From contig NZ_JACJSD010000013.1 of the NCBI RefSeq assembly GCF_014697615.1, positions 1 to 64,000 on the forward strand: a stretch of DNA of 64,000 nucleotides, read 5' to 3'. Both the position numbers and the translations under genes were made by a program. The notes under the pieces are model-generated. The model had not been told where the DNA came from. It saw only the letters and a list, made by a program, of their open reading frames with translations, and made no database searches. The DNA comes from Nostoc sp. FACHB-280 (GTDB lineage Bacteria > Cyanobacteriota > Cyanobacteriia > Cyanobacteriales > Nostocaceae). How positions within the stretch are numbered: the stretch's first letter is position 1; the number at the start of each line of letters is the position of its first letter. Of this stretch, positions 51,962 through 60,533 are shown piece by piece.

Positions 51962-52753
51962 ATGTTTTTATACCTTTCCAAGTTGCTACCACTATTTTTT
52001 TATCCCTTGGGATTGGCGAGTATCAGTTTGGTAGTAGCTTTGATTACAATCAGGAAAAAACCGCGTATAGCCACAGGTGCGATCGCCTTAGCGTTAATTT
52101 TATTGCTATTTTGTAGTAATGCTTGGGTGGCTAAGGCACTGGTGCGATCGCTAGAATGGCAAAATATACCGTCTCAGGAAATGCCAAATGCAGAAGCAAT
52201 CGTTGTTTTGGGTGGCGCGACTAAATCAGCTTTTTTCCCAAGACCAGGAGTTGATTTGAGTGAACAAGGAGATCGCGTAATTTATGCAGCACAGTTATAT
52301 CGGCAAAACAAAGCGCCTTTCATTATTCTCAGTGGTGGTCGCATTGATTGGCGTGGTAGCGGTGAAGCAGAATCAACAGATATGGCTAGTATTTTGACAT
52401 CAATTGGCATCCCAGCATCAGCAATTATTGAGGAACCAAGTTCTCTTAACACCTATCAAAATGCTGTAAATGTCAAACAAATTTTGCAATCTCGTGGTAT
52501 TAAAAAAATATTACTAGTAACTTCGGCTATGCACATGCCGCGATCGCTCAAAATCTTCCAGCGTCAAGGTATTAATGCTATCCCCGCGCCAACAGACTTT
52601 CTCGTAACTCAAGGCGAACTACAAGAACTTGTTAGCACACCTAAAGCTGCCTTGCTAAATTTATTACCCGACACAGATAACTTACATCAATTTACTAGTG
52701 CTTTGAAAGAATATATTGGTAGTTTTATCTATCGCTTACGTGGTTGGATTTAG
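51962..52753 (+). CDS. YdcF/ElyC family (DUF218) membrane protein
   Basis: A 263-aa protein with two N-terminal membrane helices (FFYPLGLASISLVVALITI, GAIALALILLLFCSNAWVA) followed by a DUF218 domain: AIVVLGGATKSAFFP, YAAQLYRQNKAPFIILSGGRIDW, EEPSSLNTYQNAVNVKQIL, LLVTSAMHMPRSLKIF. In E. coli ElyC and SanA affect envelope polysaccharide and peptidoglycan. The domain lies outside or in the periplasm. Short tandem repeats flank both ends. Confidence 0.88.
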   Translation: MFLYLSKLLPLFFYPLGLASISLVVALITIRKKPRIATGAIALALILLLFCSNAWVAKALVRSLEWQNIPSQEMPNAEAIVVLGGATKSAFFPRPGVDLSEQGDRVIYAAQLYRQNKAPFIILSGGRIDWRGSGEAESTDMASILTSIGIPASAIIEEPSSLNTYQNAVNVKQILQSRGIKKILLVTSAMHMPRSLKIFQRQGINAIPAPTDFLVTQGELQELVSTPKAALLNLLPDTDNLHQFTSALKEYIGSFIYRLRGWI

Positions 52754-52756
52754 CTG

Positions 52757-52800
52757 TCACCTGTCACCTGTCACCTGTCACCTGTTACCTGTCACCTATT
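52757..52800. repeat. Short tandem repeat tract TGTCACC
   Basis: CTGTCACCTGTCACC-type units repeated about six times between two plus-strand genes. Confidence 0.8.
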
Positions 52801-52809
52801 ACACAAATC

Positions 52810-53034
52810 ATGCGCCAAGAACTACCTCATATTATTCCTGCTCCAAAACCTGGAGTTGCGGAAGATTTTAGTGCTTACCAAACCACCCATGAATTTTATT
52901 ACGAAGTTCAGCAACGCTTAGAGTTTCAGCGTCATTGTGAATGGTATAACGCTATAGCAGAAAGTCACCGCCAAGAACTCAAAAAAATGCGCGGCGAACT
53001 CAACATTTTTCGGTGGTTCCTTCGCCGCTTTTGA
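52810..53034 (+). CDS. Small basic protein, unknown
   Basis: A 74-aa protein starting MRQELPHIIPAPKPG, with an acidic-aromatic middle (FSAYQTTHEFYYEVQQRLEFQRH) and a basic tail ending RRF. The frame also opens upstream through the tandem repeat, but the ATG at 52810 is clearly the true start. It resembles small conserved cyanobacterial proteins without a known role. It is convergent with ftrV; only 6 bp separate the two. Confidence 0.65.
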   Translation: MRQELPHIIPAPKPGVAEDFSAYQTTHEFYYEVQQRLEFQRHCEWYNAIAESHRQELKKMRGELNIFRWFLRRF

Positions 53035-53040
53035 AAAATT

Positions 53041-53313
53041 TTAGATAATTTCTAACTCGTTTTCGCGCAAGTGGGCTTTAAATTTTTTACTAAATTGAAC
53101 TAATACAGGCAAGTTAGCACTAACAGGTCTACCTTGCCATTGAGTCACAATATCCACAACTTCGCCTTCTGAGCCTTCAAGGTCAAAAGCTTGAGAGCGA
53201 TGTTCAGGATGATGGTACACTAATACCGATTTAACTACACGGACGCGATCGCCAACTTTCATAAGAGCATTTACACCTAGCTTTTGCGGTTCCACAATCA
53301 TCTCCACAGCCAT
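53041..53313 (-). CDS. ftrV: Ferredoxin:thioredoxin reductase variable subunit
   Basis: The small variable (alpha) subunit of ferredoxin:thioredoxin reductase, which passes electrons from photosystem I ferredoxin to thioredoxin. SH3-like fold phrases are KVGDRVRVVKSVLVYHHPEHR, GSEGEVVDIVTQWQGRPVSAN and VQFSKKFKAHLRENELEII. With the ATG at 53313 it has 90 aa; a start at MKVGDRVRV (53262) would give the more usual 73 aa. The catalytic beta subunit is not in the window. Confidence 0.92.
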   Translation of the reverse strand: MAVEMIVEPQKLGVNALMKVGDRVRVVKSVLVYHHPEHRSQAFDLEGSEGEVVDIVTQWQGRPVSANLPVLVQFSKKFKAHLRENELEII

Positions 53314-53771
53314 CCCTCATCGAACTTACTGAGTGAAAAACCAACCGTCTAAACCAGTTATTTTTCGCTTCTCATCAAGATAAACGCTTAAAATAGAGCG
53401 TTTTGAACTTTTACACAAACAAAGCCTGACAGTGCAGGCTTGGCTCATAGTTAACCAGCGACAAATGTCTCACTGCTTTTTTCCTCATTGCACTTGTCGA
53501 CGCTTATGGGTGTCTCAATAGCACTTTTTGAGGATTTTTCAGCTAACAGGCTAAGAAAGACCCGTTTTACCTTTTCTGTGCGCTTTAACAACAGTTCCAA
53601 TTCTACATCAAATGGCTATTTCGTTCCTATATGCTGTGCTTGGCAGTCATTAGATTTAGGCACGAAAGTGAGTTGTTGACATTGATACCTAGTTGTAGAG
53701 ACATTGTATACAAAGTTTCTACAACTACTGATAAGTTGCATCTTCATCAATAAACACTGTCAAGGTTTTGC
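53314..53771. other. Intergenic region, palindrome present
   Basis: 458 bp. The imperfect palindrome AGTTGTAGAGACATTG...CTACAACT lies at 53691-53726, same family as 5507-5534. A 63-codon frame at 53488 has no recognisable similarity and was not called. No RNA gene was recognised. Confidence 0.45.
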
Positions 53772-55727
53772 TTACTTATTTTGTGGACAAATGGACTGTA
53801 TTGGTTGAGGTAATTTTTGACAAGCTTGCTGAAATGTTTGGGGACTGAGTAAGCACCAAGCTAATAATCCCAGAGTTGTACCGCCAACTACCAGCAAAGC
53901 GAAGAATCTTCCCCTTACTCCAACAGACTTTTTCCGCCGACGAGGTTTCTTGACTGGTGCGGGAATTGGTTCAGGTACTGGTTCTGCTGTCAAGTCTAAA
54001 TCTAATAAGGCTTGGGAACTTTCTGTCAAAGTTGGTTCAGGTTCTTCGAGTTCTGGGATTTCTGTTTCCAGAATCTCTACTTCCACTTGTGGCGCTGATG
54101 AAGTGACTGGTACTAAGTATTCTTTAGAAAGCCGACAAAGAGTAAGAACCACTGATGTATTATCATGACCATTTTTTTGATTGGCCAGATGAATTAAATT
54201 TTCTACAGCTTCTGTTAGGGAAAGTTCACCAGATAACACAGGTATGGCAAAATCTTGCCAAGAATGTTCTACCCAATCGTTATCACTGAAACCATCAGAA
54301 CACAGTAGTAATAAACCTTCTTCATCGATGATGAATCTTTGAATTGTCACTCGCAAAAAGTCTGCTTCTTTTGTACCCAATGCTTGAGTCAAAGCCGTTG
54401 CATCTAATCTCTGGAGTGCTTGTCGATACAAACTCCGCCCGTAGCGGACTTCTCGCCAAGCCACATCATCATCGACTGTGAGTAATTGACAGTAATTACG
54501 AGTTATCCAGTAAGCGCGGCTATCACCAATGTTGGCTAAATAAAGTTCATGGGCATTGTCCGATCGCCATCCTGAAGTTGTTACTATTGGTTGGGGTAAT
54601 TGCAGCGCCATCACCAAGGTTGTCGCCATGCGTTCTCTACCTTGGCGTTTTTGTTCATCGTTCCGGGAACAAATTAAATTATTCACTACCCGCAAGCTGG
54701 CTTCTAGCTGTTCTTGCAGTAATTTGGGTGCTACAGGTTCAATTTGTTCACTTACTTCTGTTAATAAGGCACGGATTTGCAATTTTAAAGATTGTACTGC
54801 CATTTGGCTGGCAACTTCACCGCCTTGATGCCCACCAATCCCATCACAAACCATTGATAAGCGCGGGATGAGGGAATCGTAGGGTTCATTGGTGTTGGGG
54901 TAGCAAGTGTCTTCGTTTTGGGTGGGTTCTGTGCCGATATCGGTTGTACCGGCTACTTGCAGGCTGAGTGGTAGTTCGCCGGCGGCTGAAAGTAAGAGCG
55001 TATTCAGTTGACTGGTGATATTTTCTAAATTGACTGTGCGATCGCACATCTGCTCAACTATATTCTGTAATGATTCAGCTACTTGTGGCTGTGCCAATGC
55101 TATCCAAGGTTGCCAAGACTGAGCTAAATCACCTAAGCTGAGTTTTGCCTCGCCTGGGGTTGGATAAAGTTCTACAAGACGCACACACCAGCCTTGAACG
55201 CGCAAATTATCGCTAATGAGTAAACTTTGCTCAACCTTTTGTTCTACTAAAGGTTGCCAAAGTTGGAGAATTTGCCATAACCAATAAACCTGTCTCACGG
55301 CTGTGGCTTGTTCCCAAGCATCGGTGATGGTGGGGTATAAGTTACCTGTTGCATCTATGGGCGCATTTTCTAACAACAGGATGTCTTCTGCATCTTCCCC
55401 AGCAGCAACAAAGCCATAAACTTGGGGCAGATGTAAGTGCTGTTGATACAGTTTTAAATAAGGAATAACTGCTTGAGGTAAATCTTGTAATGTTTCTGGT
55501 GGTAGTCCTGGTTGTGTATCTAGCCAGATTTGCGGTTGAATAATCTCATATCGCTCTGCAACTTGCGTTCCTGGTGAGATATTAGCCGCTAAATTCCCAG
55601 TCGCCCAGAGGTAACGGTGAACTAAGGGAGTTTGACAATTATTACAGATGTGTTCTTCAAGGGGGTTAATTGGGCGATCGCACGTTGGATTTAGACAATA
55701 AATTACTCGTTGAGTAGAAATTATCAT
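53772..55727 (-). CDS. PP2C-family protein phosphatase with zinc-ribbon head and membrane anchor
   Basis: A 651-aa protein. Residues 1-45 form a zinc-ribbon-like Cys4 head (YCLNPTCDRPINPLEEHICNNCQTPL), followed by a degenerate kinase-like or regulatory region (about 55-250). A PP2C Ser/Thr phosphatase domain (about 265-510) has EPTQNEDTCYPN, VCDGIGGHQGGEVAS (metal Asp-Gly), ANIGDSRAYWI, LLLCSDGFSDNDWVE and GHDNTSVVLTL. The C-terminus is a basic linker and one transmembrane helix (FFALLVVGGTTLGLLAWCLL). It removes phosphates from unknown targets at the membrane. It probably works with cyanobacterial Ser/Thr kinases of the same N-terminal type; none is adjacent. Confidence 0.88.
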   Translation of the reverse strand: MIISTQRVIYCLNPTCDRPINPLEEHICNNCQTPLVHRYLWATGNLAANISPGTQVAERYEIIQPQIWLDTQPGLPPETLQDLPQAVIPYLKLYQQHLHLPQVYGFVAAGEDAEDILLLENAPIDATGNLYPTITDAWEQATAVRQVYWLWQILQLWQPLVEQKVEQSLLISDNLRVQGWCVRLVELYPTPGEAKLSLGDLAQSWQPWIALAQPQVAESLQNIVEQMCDRTVNLENITSQLNTLLLSAAGELPLSLQVAGTTDIGTEPTQNEDTCYPNTNEPYDSLIPRLSMVCDGIGGHQGGEVASQMAVQSLKLQIRALLTEVSEQIEPVAPKLLQEQLEASLRVVNNLICSRNDEQKRQGRERMATTLVMALQLPQPIVTTSGWRSDNAHELYLANIGDSRAYWITRNYCQLLTVDDDVAWREVRYGRSLYRQALQRLDATALTQALGTKEADFLRVTIQRFIIDEEGLLLLCSDGFSDNDWVEHSWQDFAIPVLSGELSLTEAVENLIHLANQKNGHDNTSVVLTLCRLSKEYLVPVTSSAPQVEVEILETEIPELEEPEPTLTESSQALLDLDLTAEPVPEPIPAPVKKPRRRKKSVGVRGRFFALLVVGGTTLGLLAWCLLSPQTFQQACQKLPQPIQSICPQNK

Positions 55728-55745
55728 ATATGATATTTTGCACCA

Positions 55746-55936
55746 TTCTCAATAACCGTAGGGTGGGTAATGCCACAACGTAAAAATTAGGATACGAGCA
55801 AATTAATGACATTGCCCACCCCACCTTATACCATGCTCAATAACTGTAGGGTGAGCCATACCATAACGTAAAAATAGGATATAAGCAAATGCCCACCCTA
55901 GCTTATACCATGCTCAACAACGGTAGGGTGGGCAAT
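55746..55936. repeat. Tandem repeat of a GTAGGGTGGGC unit, about 85-bp period
   Basis: Three imperfect copies of a unit with CTCAATAACCGTAGGGTGGG, ACAACGTAAAAATTAGGATA and GCCCACCC...ACCTTATACCATG, starting near 55748, 55832 and 55915 (the last partial). GTAGGGTGGGC and GCCCACCC can pair within a unit. It is a known type of cyanobacterial intergenic repeat. It lies upstream of the PP2C gene. Confidence 0.75.
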
Positions 55937-56011
55937 ATCTATAAATTGAAAACAATACCAATTGAAACAGAACTGACGTACAACAATCATCTGTTGATAA
56001 GGAGTATGGGG

Positions 56012-56312
56012 CAATACGTTTCAGTTAAGAAAACTAAATTACAAAAAACCAGCAAACGATAATTCAACAAAAAACGAACAAATGATTTTGGAGGGGGTTT
56101 GGGGGACGCAACCGTCACCCAATCGGGGGCTTGGGGAGCCACTGCGTTGGGGAGACAGCGCCGTGGGCGGGTTTCCCGACTTGAGGCGACTGTCGTCGGC
56201 TTTGCCGACTTGAAGCATGTGGCGTGGAGAATCCCCAAATCTTGCTCATTGTCTGATAGGTAGAGCAGAAAATTGAGAAATCAACTCTCATTACCTTAAC
56301 TGAAACGTATTG
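56012..56312. repeat. MITE-like repeat, family C
   Basis: An 18-bp perfect terminal inverted repeat: CAATACGTTTCAGTTAAG (56012-56029) and CTTAACTGAAACGTATTG (56295-56312). GTATGGGG occurs directly before the left end (56004-56011) and 2 bp after the right end (56315-56322), consistent with a target duplication. The inside is rich in G runs with GGCTTTGCCGACTTGAAG. It has no gene. The small frames across it are artefacts of its GC-rich inner part. Confidence 0.8.
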
Positions 56313-56389
56313 GGGTATGGGGATGTAAGGGTTTTGAATTAAGTACACCCCTAAACCCAGCCTTAAACAATTATCTTGAGGGACAAGAC

Positions 56390-56575
56390 TTAAGTGTTGA
56401 TCTTTGGCTGAGTCAACACTCCTGTATTCCGGGTTTCTCCATTATTTAGGCGATTAATTGTTAACAGTGGTACTTCTTGTCGGCACGACAGGCAAAACCA
56501 ATATAGTTCACCATGACGGACATGACGCAGTAGGGAACCACCGCAACACGGGCAAGTGTTGGCTCGCATACTCAT
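56390..56575 (-). CDS. Small zinc-ribbon protein
   Basis: A 61-aa protein with a CPCCGG near the N-terminus (NTCPCCGGSLLRH) and a CLSC near residue 33 (YWFCLSCRQEVP), four Cys that would hold one zinc. An AAGGAGGA Shine-Dalgarno lies 8 bases before the ATG at 56575. Similar short zinc ribbons are conserved in cyanobacteria with no assigned function. It is a single gene. Confidence 0.75.
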   Translation of the reverse strand: MSMRANTCPCCGGSLLRHVRHGELYWFCLSCRQEVPLLTINRLNNGETRNTGVLTQPKINT

Positions 56576-57468
56576 TCCAATGTCCTCCTTAAAAATAAGA
56601 TTGATGTTAAATGCAGGTAAAAAGGTTGTAAATTATTGCCGCATTTGAGCGGTATTGATGTAACCATTGAGGTTGATGCGATTTTTTATAATTTTTTTGT
56701 AGGCTGTTTCGTAGCTATCAAGCATTTAAGTAACGCTCAATTTTGTGGCATCAACGGATCATCTGCAAGCAAAATTCCGTTATCAACTGTGGCAAGATAA
56801 TTTAAGTTAAATTGCCGTTGAGTGTTACTAATGATGTAAGCTTGCTTGTGGTTGTGACTTTAGACGTTAACGTTATCCTTTGTAAAATTGCCGTGCAGAG
56901 TATGCACACTGGAAGTTGTAACCAAACTCGCTAAAGATAATATCCCAATTCTCCATAATTTGGAGGCGGAAATCGTTCCTATAAGGGGGCTACCTGAGCG
57001 ATTTTCATAAGTTGTTTTGGTTCGGACTGACAGAAAGTCTTACTATAAAGATTATTAAAATCTTTTCTCGAAGACAAAGCATTTTTACTGACTCTTTTAA
57101 GATTTCAATTAACTTGACTGGCTTGCAAGAGTGCAACAATAGTTAACAATAACGTCTCTGTCTACCGCTAAATTTAAGACTATTTACAGGTTGTAGTCAC
57201 TAGGTGTCTACACCTTTAAAATATAGCTCACCTTCCTTGATTTTCATCTACCTTGAGAATCAGAATTAGGCAGAATATTTTGTAGCGGAACTTACAAAAA
57301 CCTAGATTTTGTAGCTATAAATACTAAAAATCCCATACGGGATCAATTTTCTCAGAGGAACAATCTGTTTAAAAATCGGCAGTTACGAGGATCATTAACA
57401 TAAAGATTAAATAATACTAAAATTTTGTTAACTGCGAATATTAGGCATTAATTTCGATAAATAACTAA
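56576..57468. other. 893-bp intergenic region with long-range inverted repeat
   Basis: No protein gene. AGTAACGCTCAA (56729-56740) and TTGAGTGTTACT (56818-56829) can pair (one G-U) and enclose 77 nt; an RNA structure or the 5' region of the zinc-ribbon gene is possible. Promoters for both flanking genes must lie here. Nothing else was recognised. Confidence 0.4.
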
Positions 57469-58251
57469 ATGAAAATTGTAACTTGGAATGTTAATTCAAT
57501 TCGCACTCGGCTAGAACAGGTGATCCATTGGTTAAGTGAGAATCCTGTGGATGTGCTTTGTTTGCAAGAAACAAAAGTCATAGATGCCGATTTCCCGCGA
57601 TCGCCTTTTGTCGAATTAGGTTATCATCTCCACATCTCAGGACAAAAAGCTTATAACGGTGTTGCTCTCATCTCCCGTGAACCACTGAAAGATGTCTCAG
57701 CAGGATTCACCGCCATTTTGCCTCACCTAGAACCAGAATGGGATGAGCAGAAACGCGTAATTACAGGTGTGATTGATGATATTCGGATTGTAAATTTATA
57801 TGTACCTAACGGTTCCGCCATTGGCAGTGAAAAATATGAATTTAAGTTACGCTGGTTGACTGTATTACGAGAGTATTTACAATTTCTGCTGAAATCACAA
57901 CCAGCCATTTGCATCTGCGGTGACTTTAATATTGCGCTGGAATCAATCGATATTCACGACAAAGTAAATGCAGATAACCACATTATGTCTTCACCAGCAG
58001 AACGCCAAGCCTTGAGAGATATTCTGGAATTAGGCTTCGCTGATGCTTTTCGCAAGTTTACGGCTGAAGGTGGTCATTATAGTTGGTGGGATTATCGCAC
58101 AGCAGCCTTTCGCCGCAACTTAGGTTGGCGCATTGACCATCACTATCTCACACCAGTTTTGTATGAGCGTGCTAAAAGTTGCATTATTGACGTGAACCCT
58201 AGAAAATTACCCCAACCAAGTGACCATACACCAGTGATTGTGGAATTATAG
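57469..58251 (+). CDS. xth: Exodeoxyribonuclease III
   Basis: A 260-aa apurinic/apyrimidinic endonuclease and 3'-5' exonuclease of base excision repair (ExoIII/APE1 family). Motifs are KIVTWNVNSIRTR, VLCLQETK (metal Glu), GDFNIALESIDIHD (catalytic Asp-Asn), WWDYRTAAFRRNLGWRIDHHYL and the end PSDHTPVIVEL (Asp-His pair). Full length, none missing. The start is the ATG at 57469 (MKIVTWNVN), a long way from its upstream neighbour. Confidence 0.97.
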   Translation: MKIVTWNVNSIRTRLEQVIHWLSENPVDVLCLQETKVIDADFPRSPFVELGYHLHISGQKAYNGVALISREPLKDVSAGFTAILPHLEPEWDEQKRVITGVIDDIRIVNLYVPNGSAIGSEKYEFKLRWLTVLREYLQFLLKSQPAICICGDFNIALESIDIHDKVNADNHIMSSPAERQALRDILELGFADAFRKFTAEGGHYSWWDYRTAAFRRNLGWRIDHHYLTPVLYERAKSCIIDVNPRKLPQPSDHTPVIVEL

Positions 58252-58287
58252 TAATCAAGACCTCAAGCAACTAGCTGGCAATAGCTT

Positions 58288-58420
58288 ATACCGTTTCATT
58301 TTAAGAATGATACAAATGGACAAGCAGAGGTGCTGCTTCTTCTGCTTCCTCTGCTGTTTTAATGATAATTCTTTCAGTGAACACTAGGGCATAAGGCGTA
58401 TAAAATAAAAGTCTACGAAA
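58288..58420. repeat. Degenerate MITE-like repeat, family B copy 3, then kinase-gene debris
   Basis: TACCGTTTCATTTTAAGAATGATAC is a diverged form of the family-B end TACCATTTCACTTTAAAAATGATAC seen at 41539 and 62126. It is followed by a TTCTTCTGCTTCCTCTG low-complexity part and then by remnants of genes. The right end is not preserved. Confidence 0.6.
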
Positions 58421-58528
58421 CTAAAATTCAGACTTATATCGCCCAAGGTAAACAAATAGAGGGGATAAAAATTGGTTTAGAAGTTTTGCGATCGCTTGGC
58501 ATCAATTTACCAGAGAAACCAACACAAT
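58400..58528 (+). pseudogene. Fragment of a large kinase/AAA-ATPase hybrid gene
   Basis: About 40 codons reading VYETKIQTYIAQGKQIEG then IKIGLEVLRSLGINLPEKPTQ before a stop. The phrase QGK-EGIKIGL-VL-LG-PE-P is characteristic of the ATPase/TPR part of very large cyanobacterial Ser/Thr-kinase/histidine-kinase hybrids. Only this piece remains; it has no start codon and joins a thioredoxin-fold remnant in another frame. Confidence 0.6.
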
Positions 58529-58718
58529 AGGACTCGATATTTCTCAGTTTTTACAAGATTTATCCAGAGAAGTACATATCAATCACATCAATGCAGACAT
58601 CGCCAGTGGAATCCAGAGTGGAGTAATAGCTACCCCACCTTTGTTTATTAATGGGATTCATTATAGCGATCGCTGCAACAAAGCCCAATTGACGGCAGCC
58701 CTGATGAGCATTAATTGA
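58512..58718 (+). pseudogene. DsbA/thioredoxin-fold protein remnant
   Basis: About 65 codons ending FLQDLSREVHINHINADIASG then IQSGVIATPPLFINGIHY and a final SDRCNKAQLTAALMSIN-stop at 58718. This is the C-terminal end of a DsbA-like domain (cis-Pro in ATPPLFING is characteristic). The N-terminal part with the CxxC is absent. It is a relic, not expressed as a protein. Confidence 0.65.
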
Positions 58719-58866
58719 ACCGTAAAAAACCAATTAGCTCGTTATATTCATAAAAATTATCTTTATCACTCAAAAACCATCTCAAGTATAGTTAATAACA
58801 AAAACTGCATCACACCAGGAATATCTGCTGAGGTTTCAATTGATGTTAACTAAAAGGAGAGTTCCC

Positions 58867-59358
58867 ATGACGATAGATGCTCAAGGATTGATACAACCAC
58901 CAGGTCAAGGCACCTCCTACTGGTTTGACCGCGATTTATACACATTTAAGGCAGTGGGCGAAGATACAGGCGAAGCCTATGCACTATGTGAGGTGGTGGT
59001 TGCACCTCAAGGCGGTGGTACACCTCCTCATAAACACAGTCGAGAAAATGAATCGTTCTACATTCAAGAAGGAGAGCTAGAATTTCAGCTTGATGAACAG
59101 ATAATTGTTGCCACACCTGGAACATTTTTGCACTCGCCCAAAGGTCAGTTGCATCGATTTACCAACACTAGTTCGACTCCGGCAAAACTGCTGGTTTGGG
59201 TGACACCAGCAGGATTTGAAAAATTTATTGCCGAAGTTGGTAAAGCAACAAATACTCAGGTATCCCCTGCACCATCATTAAGTGCTGCCGATTTAGAAAA
59301 AATTCTTATTACCGCACCCAAATACGGGATTGAAATTATTCCGCCACCTGCTGCTTAG
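58867..59358 (+). CDS. Cupin domain protein
   Basis: A 163-aa single-domain cupin. Metal ligands are seen in GTPPHKHSRENESFYIQEGELEF (H, H, E) and the second-motif His in GTFLHSPKGQLHRFTN. The ATG at 58867 (MTIDAQGLIQP) follows AAGGAGAG at the proper distance; the frame opens 9 codons earlier, but without a ribosome site. Function may be a small dioxygenase, isomerase or regulator and cannot be fixed. It is first in a run with an alpha/beta hydrolase and an alcohol dehydrogenase. Confidence 0.85.
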   Translation: MTIDAQGLIQPPGQGTSYWFDRDLYTFKAVGEDTGEAYALCEVVVAPQGGGTPPHKHSRENESFYIQEGELEFQLDEQIIVATPGTFLHSPKGQLHRFTNTSSTPAKLLVWVTPAGFEKFIAEVGKATNTQVSPAPSLSAADLEKILITAPKYGIEIIPPPAA

Positions 59359-59446
59359 TGTAAAGAAGACAGTACAAACATCTTGACCGAACACATAGTG
59401 TCATTTCAAAAGATTGTTGACAATTCATTGACAAAAGGAAAATGTT

Positions 59447-60433
59447 ATGGTTACTCAAGTAAACTCACAAACAACTGAAGTTGCAGAAGATCCACGTCTT
59501 TCCAGGGAAACAAAGGCATTTTTGAACGTGCTGAATTCGGGTGGAGTGCCTTTGGAAACATTACCTCCACTGGAAGCGCGTCAAGTCCTTGTAGATGCCC
59601 AAGCTTCTGTTCCTGTAGACCTTTCAGGCATTGAAGAATCTGAGAAGACAATTACCACTGACGGTTATACGATTACCCTCAATATTGTGCGACCGGAAGG
59701 GGTCAAAGATATACTACCTGTTTTTATCTTTATTCATGGCGGCGGTTGGGTGCTGGGCGATTACCCAACGCATAAACGTATGGTTCGGGATTTGGTGGTG
59801 CTTTCAGGGTTTGTGGCTGTCTTTGTCAACTACACTCGCACACCAGATGCTCAGTATCCCCAAGCGATCAATGAAATCTACGCCGCGACCAAATGGGTTG
59901 CCGAGCATGGAGAGGAAATTGGTGTTGATGGCAAAAATCTGGCAGTCGTCGGTAACAGTGTCGGTGGAAATATGACAGCTGTCACCACGTTGATGGCGAA
60001 AGCCAAAGGCGGGCCACACATCAAGCTGCAAATCCTGATGTGGCCCATTGTAGACGCGAATTTTGAAACGGAATCCTACCATCAATTTGGCGAGAAGCGT
60101 TTCCTGACCACACCACTGATGAAATGGATGTATGACCTCTACATTGCCGACCCAGAAAAGCGCAAAGATATCTATGCTTCTCCCTTACAGGCAACAGTTG
60201 AGCAACTCAAAGGATTGCCGCCAGCGTTAATTCAGGTCGCCGAAAGTGATATCTTGCGGGATGAAGGCGAGGCCTATGGACGCAAGCTTGATGAAGCTGG
60301 AGTAGTAGTAACCACTGTGCGTTACAACGGTATGATTCATGACTTTGGACTGTTGAATGGTTTAGCCGATTTGCCAGCAACCCGTTCGCTTTTTGTCCAA
60401 GCAGCAGCAGAATTAAAGAAATATCTGCAATAG
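59447..60433 (+). CDS. Alpha/beta hydrolase (HSL-like esterase/lipase)
   Basis: A 328-aa esterase of the hormone-sensitive-lipase type: the oxyanion motif FIHGGGWVLGD, the nucleophile elbow VVGNSVGGNMT (Ser; usually GDSAGG), the catalytic Asp region QVAESDILRDEGEAY and His in RYNGMIHDFGLLN. It is preceded by AAAGGAAAAT. It sits in a line of cupin, this hydrolase and an alcohol dehydrogenase, a detoxification-like set, but substrates are unknown. GC content is higher than that of its neighbours, which may point to transfer. Confidence 0.88.
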   Translation: MVTQVNSQTTEVAEDPRLSRETKAFLNVLNSGGVPLETLPPLEARQVLVDAQASVPVDLSGIEESEKTITTDGYTITLNIVRPEGVKDILPVFIFIHGGGWVLGDYPTHKRMVRDLVVLSGFVAVFVNYTRTPDAQYPQAINEIYAATKWVAEHGEEIGVDGKNLAVVGNSVGGNMTAVTTLMAKAKGGPHIKLQILMWPIVDANFETESYHQFGEKRFLTTPLMKWMYDLYIADPEKRKDIYASPLQATVEQLKGLPPALIQVAESDILRDEGEAYGRKLDEAGVVVTTVRYNGMIHDFGLLNGLADLPATRSLFVQAAAELKKYLQ

Positions 60434-60533
60434 GATGCGATGATTGCTTTTTAGGTTCTTGATATATCGACAGCTTTATTGAGGAACAACCCAAGAATAA
60501 CGATCATTCTACAAATAGCCAACAGGAGAAATC

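Noticed and set aside
53488-53679. A 63-codon plus-strand frame
   Set aside because: No ribosome site and no similarity recognised; located in an intergenic region with repeats.
55987-56348. Two overlapping minus-strand frames of about 80 codons
   Set aside because: They lie across the family-C MITE and its inverted ends; composition comes from the repeat.
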